Part shown: positions 1 to 4,989 of the stretch, in pieces
How positions within the stretch are numbered: the first letter of the stretch is position 1
Layout: the number at the start of each line of letters is the position of its first letter
From: Candidatus Colimorpha enterica
Lineage (GTDB): Bacteria; Bacillota; Clostridia; Oscillospirales; CAG-272
Direction of reading: 5' to 3'
Length of the DNA: 12,983 nucleotides
NCBI GenBank assembly: GCA_018065475.1
Contig: JAGHTD010000304.1
Location: 1 to 12,983 of the forward strand
Made by a program: the position numbers and the translations under genes
Notes under the pieces: model-generated
Database searches by the model: none
Seen by the model: only the letters and a program-made list of their open reading frames with translations
What the model was told of the DNA's origin: nothing

Positions 1-2
1 TG

Positions 3-86
3 CCGACGGACATCATTTCTTTTGACGCCGAATACATCAGCACGGTAATTTTCCGTAAACAGAACGACATTTTCGTCTATGAATGA
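3..86 (+). CDS. 3' end of an unidentified gene (partial)
   Basis: The only frame open from the window edge encodes 27 residues (ending ..KQNDIFVYE) and stops at TGA 84-86. It runs in the same direction as ftsZ and ends 132 bp before it. A cell-division or cell-envelope gene such as ftsQ would be a common neighbour here, but the visible residues match no signature I recognise, so no function is assigned. The ftsZ promoter lies downstream of it, so the two genes need not share a transcript. Confidence 0.45.
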   Translation, partial: PTDIISFDAEYISTVIFRKQNDIFVYE

Positions 87-125
87 AAAAATTGTAAAAA
101 TAATATTATTTTTTTCAAAAACCTA

Positions 126-159
126 TTGAAAAAAACGGCAAAATGTTATATGATATAAT
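126..159 (+). promoter_or_regulatory. Probable sigma-A promoter of ftsZ
   Basis: TTGAAA (126-131) is followed after exactly 17 bp by TATGAT (149-154). Overlapping it, TGA plus TATAAT (151-159) forms a perfect extended -10 box, which may act alone or as a second start. Transcription would begin near 161-167, leaving a 5' leader of about 55 nt before the ftsZ ATG. No hairpin or known regulatory fold is evident in that leader. Confidence 0.6.
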
Positions 160-218
160 AGAATGAATATAATGACTTTGCTCATTTACCATAACGACTG
201 ATTTTGGAGGAAAAAACC

Positions 219-1364
219 ATGGAATATTACAATCAGGAAAATGAAGGCAACGTAATCAAGGTCGTTGGCGTCGGAGGCGGCGGCAACAACGCGATCAACA
301 GAATGATTGAGGGCAAGACCAAGGGCGTTGAGTTCATTGCCATAAACACGGATAAACAGGCGCTTGACAGATCAAGTGCGGCGACTAAGATCTCCATAGG
401 CGAAAAGCTTACGAGAGGCCGCGGCGCAGGCGCAAAGCCCGAGGTCGGCCGTGAGGCAGCCGAGGAGAACTACGATGAGATCAAGGAAGCCCTCAAGGGT
501 GCCGACATGGTATTCATCACAGCCGGCATGGGCGGCGGAACCGGAACAGGTGCCGCTCCCGTAGTTGCAAAGGCCGCAAAGGAGCTCGGCATTCTTTCTA
601 TCGGTATCGTCACCAAGCCCTTCCTTTTTGAGGGCAGAAGAAGAATGGAAGCCGCTCTCAAGGGTATCGACGAGTTCCGCAAGGACGTTGACTCCCTCAT
701 CATAATCCCCAACGAGCGTCTCAAGCTCATCTCCGACACGAAGATCACATTCGCAAACGCGTTCGCCGAGGCGGATAACGTCCTCAAACGCGGTGTTCAG
801 AGCATTTCCGAGCTTATCAACGTTCCCGGACTTGTCAACCTCGACTACGAGGACGTCAAGGCAGTCATGGAGCACGCCGGTTCCGCTCACATGGGCGTAG
901 GTATCGCCAAGGGCGAAAACAAGGCGACCGAGGCGGCAAAGCTCGCTATCTCCAGCCCTCTGCTTGAAACTTCCATTTCCGGCGCAAGAGGTATCATCAT
1001 CAACGTCACCGCTTCTCCCGACATCGAGCTCGAGGAGATGGAGACCGCTGCGGCTCTCATCACCGACGAAGCACATCCCGACGCAACCATCATCTGGGGT
1101 GCCGCTCTCGACGAGAGTCTCGAGGACACCATTTCCATCACTGTCGTTGCCACCGGCTTCGACGGCGACGGCTTCGAGCCCATTCCCGAGGAGAAGGTCA
1201 CCGACACCTTCGAGAAGGAAGAGAACGTTCAGCCCGTCCTCAAAGAGAACGAGGAGTTTGAGATCAAGCCCGAGGACGACATCACTCCTCCGGAACCCGT
1301 CAAGGAACAGCTTCTTGACGACGACGATTTCCTCAACCTCTGGGGCTCCGCAAGAAGAAAGTAA
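219..1364 (+). CDS. ftsZ: Cell division protein FtsZ
   Basis: Tubulin-like GTPase that polymerises into the cytokinetic Z ring at midcell. The 381-aa product has the N-terminal nucleotide-binding glycines (GVGGGGNN, residues 17-24), the tubulin/FtsZ signature GMGGGTGTG (103-111), and the T7 catalytic loop NLDYED (207-212) carrying the acidic residues that hydrolyse GTP of the neighbouring subunit. The start is ATG 219, because GGAGG (206-210) lies 8 nt before it; an upstream in-frame TTG at 204 overlaps that ribosome site and is rejected. After the globular domain comes an acidic, Pro-containing linker (roughly 320-365). The C-terminal tail, ending DDFLNLWGSARRK, lacks the usual PxFLRR-like peptide that binds FtsA, SepF or EzrA, though a hydrophobic plus basic pattern remains. 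The gene is GC-rich, unlike the genes just downstream. Stop codon is TAA. Confidence 0.97.
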   Translation: MEYYNQENEGNVIKVVGVGGGGNNAINRMIEGKTKGVEFIAINTDKQALDRSSAATKISIGEKLTRGRGAGAKPEVGREAAEENYDEIKEALKGADMVFITAGMGGGTGTGAAPVVAKAAKELGILSIGIVTKPFLFEGRRRMEAALKGIDEFRKDVDSLIIIPNERLKLISDTKITFANAFAEADNVLKRGVQSISELINVPGLVNLDYEDVKAVMEHAGSAHMGVGIAKGENKATEAAKLAISSPLLETSISGARGIIINVTASPDIELEEMETAAALITDEAHPDATIIWGAALDESLEDTISITVVATGFDGDGFEPIPEEKVTDTFEKEENVQPVLKENEEFEIKPEDDITPPEPVKEQLLDDDDFLNLWGSARRK

Positions 1365-1403
1365 TTCTTTTCCCGGGTAATTCTTAATACAGTGCCAAAC
1401 AGT

Positions 1404-1421
1404 AAAGGGGCTGTAGCAAAA
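1404..1421 (+). repeat. Half of a palindromic terminator-like element after ftsZ
   Basis: AAAGGGGCTGTAGCAAAA begins 39 bp after the ftsZ stop. Its first 15 bases are identical to the left arm of the complete hairpin at 3647-3687, and all 18 match the reverse complement of that hairpin's right arm with one difference (C versus T). No complementary right arm follows here, so no hairpin can form and ftsZ is left without an obvious intrinsic terminator. The first codons of the HD-domain ORF lie 18 bp further on. It looks like one arm of a dispersed hairpin element cut by insertion or rearrangement. Confidence 0.65.
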
Positions 1422-1438
1422 GAGCGAGTGGCATTGTT

Positions 1439-1846
1439 ATGATGTATGGGAACACAATTCACGCCATAATAAGCAGTAAGGCCGATGCTGAAATCCGATT
1501 GATTTTGCTGTTGCACGATATCGGCAAGCCATCCTCATGTCAAGAGGACGGCAATGTCAGACATTTCAGAGGTCACGCTGAAAAATCTGCTGAAATTGCT
1601 CAAACCGTATTGAAACGGTTGGGGTATCCTTCGGACAAAATTGATGAGTATTGTTTTTACATAGGTAAGCACGCTAACACAATAACCGAGGATATGCTTA
1701 ATGATGAAAATATAGGGAAATATATAAAGCTGCTACAAATTCAATACTGTGATTCGAGTGCTTATGCTCCTGAATATGCAAAACAGATATCAGAGAAACT
1801 TGACAACATTAAATTTATGCTGGAAACCTACAAAAGCAGAAAATAA
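1439..1846 (+). CDS. Orphan HD-domain protein, related to the C-terminal half of CCA-adding enzymes
   Basis: This 135-aa product is essentially one HD phosphohydrolase domain. Residues seen are the leading H8 (NTIHA), the HD pair in LLLHDIGKP (H26, D27), H42 and H46 in RHFRGHAEKSAEIA, H78, and the late acidic residue in QYCDSSAYAP (D105). The order and spacing resemble the HD region that follows the nucleotidyltransferase head in many bacterial tRNA CCA-adding enzymes, but the head is absent. No Shine-Dalgarno sequence precedes either ATG (1439 or 1442), and the frame stays open back to a stop at 1403-1405, inside the half hairpin. It may therefore be a 5'-truncated remnant whose breakpoint lies at that element, or a small free-standing metal-dependent phosphohydrolase. 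It is AT-rich compared with ftsZ and ends with TAA. Confidence 0.65.
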   Translation: MMYGNTIHAIISSKADAEIRLILLLHDIGKPSSCQEDGNVRHFRGHAEKSAEIAQTVLKRLGYPSDKIDEYCFYIGKHANTITEDMLNDENIGKYIKLLQIQYCDSSAYAPEYAKQISEKLDNIKFMLETYKSRK

Positions 1847-1983
1847 TTTCGACTTTTTGTTTTTTTCAAAACAACAAAAATCATTATGGAGATGTTTATT
1901 AGCATGAATGTTATATAAGTGAAAGCAAAATAGCGAGCTTACAAATAAATAAAAAGCGGAATAAACCGCGGAAAGATGAAGAA

Positions 1984-2466
1984 ATGAAGAATTCATCATC
2001 GCCGGAAAAGTGGCTTGCATCTGAAATCAGATCCGACTTCCCGACCTACAAAAGCATTTTATCAAATCTTAACAGAAATATCGGAATAAGCCTCATTAAT
2101 AACGAACTAAATGCTGCATTACCGACGATCCAACAATTAATTGATTCTTTTGAGCTTTTGAAAGAACAACTTTATTGTGAAGTAAATGACATTATGGCAG
2201 CGTATTATTGGTTAAACGGTATGGTAATCGCTTGCGGAGTTGATAACGAAGTAATGCGTAAAAAGGTTGCGGATGCTAATTTTGAACTTGCTTACAGAAT
2301 AGCTGGCTCGGGGCTTCGCAGTAATATCTCAAAAATCAGAGAAGTAGTTTCAAAAAGTACTGATGCAAAAAATTGTAATAATATGTTGCAATTCTTTGAT
2401 GATGAGGACAATTATTTGGGACTTTTATATCAGCAGGAACAAAACATTATGAAATTAACACTATAA
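1984..2466 (+). CDS. Hypothetical 160-aa protein, unknown family
   Basis: I recognise no family. The product is hydrophilic, without signal peptide or clear membrane span, and its pattern suggests a mostly helical cytoplasmic protein (for example the heptad-like segment around residues 45-68). Three cysteines are present (C65, C84, C131). The ATG at 1984 is preceded at about 9 nt by GGAAAG, a weak ribosome site; a possible extended -10 (TG-T-TATATA, 1909-1917) has no good -35. The gene starts 137 bp after the HD gene and shares low GC and strand with the CFI-box gene downstream. A faint resemblance between its segment NDIMAAYYWLNGM and SDDYAAACIGLNQM in that neighbour is too short to prove kinship. 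Confidence 0.6.
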   Translation: MKNSSSPEKWLASEIRSDFPTYKSILSNLNRNIGISLINNELNAALPTIQQLIDSFELLKEQLYCEVNDIMAAYYWLNGMVIACGVDNEVMRKKVADANFELAYRIAGSGLRSNISKIREVVSKSTDAKNCNNMLQFFDDEDNYLGLLYQQEQNIMKLTL

Positions 2467-2524
2467 AGCAGGGAACACCTTGTTTGAATAATACTATAAG
2501 TAAGGAGAGCGAAAAACGGGGATT

Positions 2525-2623
2525 TTGTATACTATCGCCGGTATTATAGGAATTGCTTTTCTTGTATTCATCGAGAGTAAAACTCATCTCATAAGGACTC
2601 TTTGGAAAATATTTATGGGTTGA
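2525..2623 (+). CDS. Possible 32-aa membrane peptide (TTG start)
   Basis: Between the 160-aa gene and the CFI-box gene, one frame encodes 32 residues: a hydrophobic stretch (YTIAGIIGIAFLVFIES) long enough for one membrane helix, followed by a basic tail ending in TGA. The only in-frame start candidates are TTG 2525 and non-standard codons. AAGGAG (2502-2507) is too distant (about 17 nt) and GGGG (2518-2521) too close (3 nt) to be ideal. It may be a small membrane peptide, or the debris of a longer membrane gene. It is reported only because composition and amphipathic layout look protein-like. Confidence 0.25.
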   Translation: MYTIAGIIGIAFLVFIESKTHLIRTLWKIFMG

Positions 2624-2684
2624 TCATGTCTTATTGCAGTTGGTTTTGATATTACACTGCGGATACACATCAAAGGAGGACAAA

Positions 2685-3476
2685 ATGGACAAATATTCAC
2701 CGAACGAATGGACAAAGGATTTTGTCAGATCAAATGAGGATTTTTGCTTTTCTTTATTAAAAGAAATAAATAACAAGGCGATTTCTTTGGTGAAAAGCGG
2801 ATCTTCCGACGATTATGCAGCGGCGTGTATCGGATTGAATCAAATGATGAACGGAGCTACAGTTATGCAGGCTGCCGGAATTGCCGATATGAGACCGGTT
2901 TTATCTACATCTTCTTTTGATGTCGGAATCCTTGTGGCGTTTGGCTGTACAGGATATCCTGAAAGCAAAAGAAAAGAAACCGCAATTTTAGCCTTCGAGG
3001 ACTGCAAGGATTTTTCTAAAGGAACACTTGCGGATTATGCGGATCAAATGATCGAATTGATGAGATCGAATACAAATCTGGACGATATCAAAAACGATAC
3101 ATTTCCGGATTTCCCGAACGATCTGATAGAATTGATGTCGGATACACCTCAAAAATTAGATAAGTTGAAGAATTCTTCATCCGGCGATGGATCAAAACCG
3201 TCATCATCTTCATCCGGCGGATGTTATGTGGCAACTTGCGTTTATGGTTCTTATGATTGCCCGCAGGTGTGGACTTTAAGGCGTTTTAGAGACAACATTC
3301 TTGCAAAAACGTGGTACGGCAGAGCGTTTATACATACATATTATGCTGTTAGTCCCACATTTGTAAAATGGTTCGGAAAAACGAAATGGTTTAAGAGACT
3401 ATGGAAAAACAAACTTGATTCCATGGTTGAAAAATTGAACGATTCCGGGATCGAAGATACACCGTATCAGGATTGA
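2685..3476 (+). CDS. Protein with C-terminal CFI-box-like domain, function unknown
   Basis: The start is ATG 2685 because AAAGGAGG (2672-2679) lies 5 nt upstream; an in-frame extension to 2634 has no ribosome site. The 263-aa product has an N-terminal, mainly helical part (1-160) of unknown role, a Ser/Gly linker (about 164-179), and a C-terminal module: GGCYVATCVYGSYDCP (178-193), LRRFRD (198-203), GRAF (212-215), YY-x-x-SP (219-224), then a Trp/Lys-rich helix to about 245. This order (C-[FY]-[IV]-AT, YGS, LRxFRD, GRxF, YYxxSP) is what I remember of the CFI-box-CTERM family, a C-terminal domain of unknown function found on many unrelated N-terminal parts, often several per genome. Conserved cysteines are C180, C184 and C192. 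The protein has no N-terminal signal peptide, so export is not evident. The AT-rich coding sequence suggests it is not native to this locus. Stop is TGA. Confidence 0.75.
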   Translation: MDKYSPNEWTKDFVRSNEDFCFSLLKEINNKAISLVKSGSSDDYAAACIGLNQMMNGATVMQAAGIADMRPVLSTSSFDVGILVAFGCTGYPESKRKETAILAFEDCKDFSKGTLADYADQMIELMRSNTNLDDIKNDTFPDFPNDLIELMSDTPQKLDKLKNSSSGDGSKPSSSSSGGCYVATCVYGSYDCPQVWTLRRFRDNILAKTWYGRAFIHTYYAVSPTFVKWFGKTKWFKRLWKNKLDSMVEKLNDSGIEDTPYQD

Positions 3477-3646
3477 TGCGTATTCAAAATATTTAAAAAT
3501 TCTGCTTAATATCCACAGAAATGAATATTCACCTACCCGGTGTGCGCTGTTTTCTGCGGATGCCTTATTTCTTTGTTGCTCTTTTTTAGCTCTTTTCCAC
3601 AATTTTGCCGATATTCTTGCTCTTTTATCCCTTACCTTTCTACATG

Positions 3647-3687
3647 AAAAGGGGCTGTAGCATTTTTGTTTTGCTACAACCCCTTTT
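3647..3687. terminator. Bidirectional hairpin terminator between convergent units
   Basis: AAAAGGGGCTGTAGCA (3647-3662) pairs with TGCTACAACCCCTTTT (3672-3687) in a 16-bp stem with one C-A mismatch around a 9-base T-rich loop. The outer A4/T4 ends give a short T run on both strands. It lies 170 bp after the CFI-box gene and 15 bp after the minus-strand 56-aa gene, so it can terminate both converging units. Its left arm recurs as a half element after ftsZ (1404-1418). Confidence 0.75.
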
Positions 3688-3702
3688 GATATTTGAAAAT
3701 CG

Positions 3703-3873
3703 TCATTTATTGTTGACTGACCTGAATATGTCCAGGCACGCAATGGCAAGTGCCATGGGGACACAGGCATATCCGGCGTTGACCTCACCGTGGTTGAAAA
3801 GCACATAACCCGCACCGATAAAAGTCAGCAGCGAGAAAAATATCGTCATTATCAATAATAATTTTGCTTTCAT
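3703..3873 (-). CDS. Small two-helix membrane protein (56 aa), unknown function
   Basis: Reading leftward from ATG 3873 to TGA 3703-3705 gives 56 residues beginning MKAKLLLIMTIFFSLL. There are two hydrophobic segments (about 4-26 and 33-50) separated by a short polar turn (FNHGEVN), and the C-terminus is RSVNNK. The GGGTGA ribosome site sits 5 nt before the ATG, and the gene starts 27 nt after the nagA stop on the same strand, so it is probably the last gene of that operon; the hairpin at 3647-3687 follows immediately. It is too short for routine length cut-offs. I know no family for it. A role in the envelope alongside the Ig-like protein and NagA is only a guess from position. Confidence 0.65.
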   Translation of the reverse strand: MKAKLLLIMTIFFSLLTFIGAGYVLFNHGEVNAGYACVPMALAIACLDIFRSVNNK

Positions 3874-3900
3874 GCCGTTCACCCATTGTTTTTGTGGTCT

Positions 3901-4980
3901 TTACTGCGCCCTGCCGTCCTTGTAAACCGTTTTGACGTTGTCCTCGCTGTCGAGGCGGATGAAGTCGGCGGGATAGCCGGGAGCGATCTTTCCGTATTTC
4001 AGACCGAAAACCCTGGCGGGATTTTCGGAGGCGAGCTTCGCCGCTTTGGCGACGGATATTCCCGTGAAGGAGGCGAAACGCTTTACTCCGTCGAAGAGGG
4101 CGATCACCGAACCGGCAAGGTTGCCCGTCGGGGTCCTCGCCTCGCCGTTTTTCAGCGTGACCTCGGTGCCCGCAACGGAGTATTTGCCTTCGGGACATCC
4201 GGCACATTCAAGCGAGTCGGTGATGAGGACAACTCCGTCGTCTCCCTTCGCGCGGTAGGTGAGCCGTACTATTTCGGGAGAGAGGTGGAGCCCGTCGCTG
4301 ATGATCTCGGCGGGGACCGACGAGGTGAGCGCGGCTGTTACGCACCCGCCGTCGCGGTGATGTATCTGAGGCATACAGTTGAAAAGGTGGGTGAAGCTGT
4401 CAAGTCCGCCCGCGATCAGCTTTTCCGCCTGCGAATAGTTGCAGAGGGTGTGGGCGAGCCCGGCGGTGTGACCGTATTCGTGTACCTTGCCGAGCATTTC
4501 GGGGAAAAGCTCGTAGGATGCCGAAAAATGGAGCTTCATTTTGCCCGCGTATTCTGAAAAGAGTCTTATCTCCTCCTCCGTCATCGGCTTGATAAGCTCC
4601 TTTGCGTGCGCGCCGGACTTCTCGGGGTTGAGGTATCTTCCCTCGATGTGACAGACGGGGAATCCCATATCCGAAAGAAAACCGACCTGGGAGAGCATTT
4701 TTTTGAGCGTATCGGTGGCGAGCGTCGGGATGAAGGCGGTGGTGCCTGCCTCGGCGTATTTCTTTTTGAGGGCGGCGATCCCGTCTTTGTCGGCGTTTAT
4801 GAAGTCGATCCCGTTTCTGCCATGGGTGTGCATATCGAGAAGACCGGGGATGACCGTATCGCCTCCGAAATCCACCTCTTCTCCGCATACGGCGGAGCCG
4901 ACGGATTCGATTATCCCGTCCTTTATTACGACGTTTTTCTTTTCGCCGTCAATTACGGCGTTTTTTACCGTGTAAGTCAT
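3901..4980 (-). CDS. nagA: N-acetylglucosamine-6-phosphate deacetylase
   Basis: Cytoplasmic amidohydrolase converting GlcNAc-6-phosphate to GlcN-6-phosphate plus acetate, feeding amino-sugar catabolism and wall recycling. The 359-aa product has the amidohydrolase opening PGLLDMHTHG (H51, H53), the metal glutamate in HIEGRYLN (E113), metal histidines in AHTLCNY (H177) and THLFN (H198), substrate-side HHRDGG (207-212) and DGLHL (H232), and the catalytic aspartate in LITDSL (D255). The C-terminal part (NPARVFGL, GKIAPGYPADFI) is typical. Differences from the usual forms are R115 instead of Pro in HLEGPF, and HHRDGG for HxHREPG-like sequences; metal and acid/base residues are kept. SD AAGGTGAT overlaps the stop of the upstream Ig-like gene, whose TAA lies only 9 nt away, so the two are probably co-transcribed. 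No nagB or PTS gene is visible. Confidence 0.93.
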   Translation of the reverse strand: MTYTVKNAVIDGEKKNVVIKDGIIESVGSAVCGEEVDFGGDTVIPGLLDMHTHGRNGIDFINADKDGIAALKKKYAEAGTTAFIPTLATDTLKKMLSQVGFLSDMGFPVCHIEGRYLNPEKSGAHAKELIKPMTEEEIRLFSEYAGKMKLHFSASYELFPEMLGKVHEYGHTAGLAHTLCNYSQAEKLIAGGLDSFTHLFNCMPQIHHRDGGCVTAALTSSVPAEIISDGLHLSPEIVRLTYRAKGDDGVVLITDSLECAGCPEGKYSVAGTEVTLKNGEARTPTGNLAGSVIALFDGVKRFASFTGISVAKAAKLASENPARVFGLKYGKIAPGYPADFIRLDSEDNVKTVYKDGRAQ

Positions 4981-4989
4981 ATTATCACC

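Larger units (their letters stand above)
1404..3646. other. AT-rich, possibly acquired gene block between two hairpin-element copies
   Basis: Single 60-base rows counted by hand give about 40% GC in the HD gene, 32% in the 160-aa gene and 32-42% in the CFI-box gene, against about 62% for rows in ftsZ and pcrA. The left boundary is the half hairpin at 1404-1421 and the right boundary is the full hairpin at 3647-3687; both contain AAAGGGGCTGTAGCA. No integrase, transposase or target-site duplication was seen, so the mechanism is open: recombination between dispersed elements or an old insertion are both possible. The stretch 3477-3646 contains no supported gene. Confidence 0.5.

Noticed and set aside
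87..125. Possible terminator for the first partial gene (GAAAAAA / TTTTTTC)
   Set aside because: The stem is almost purely A-T and the sequence more likely provides the AT-rich upstream part of the ftsZ promoter.
204..218. Upstream in-frame TTG start for ftsZ
   Set aside because: This start would overlap the GGAGG ribosome site that is correctly placed for ATG 219.
372..1076. Long open frame on the minus strand opposite ftsZ
   Set aside because: It lies wholly antisense to an unmistakable ftsZ, has no ribosome site or recognisable domain, and is explained by the GC-rich codon pattern of ftsZ.
1362..1386. Repeated GTAATTCTT around the CCCGGG after the ftsZ stop
   Set aside because: Two 9-bp copies 15 bp apart with no further pattern; not enough to call a site, although it could be a footprint of local duplication.
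1854..1880. AT-rich inverted repeat (TTTTTGTT / AACAAAAA) after the HD gene
   Set aside because: The stem has a single G-C pair, too weak to be called a terminator.
3477..3646. Search for a gene, CRISPR or RNA in the gap after the CFI-box gene
   Set aside because: No regular repeat, no start with ribosome site, and the minus-strand frame crossing it (3399-3815) has no family or start context.
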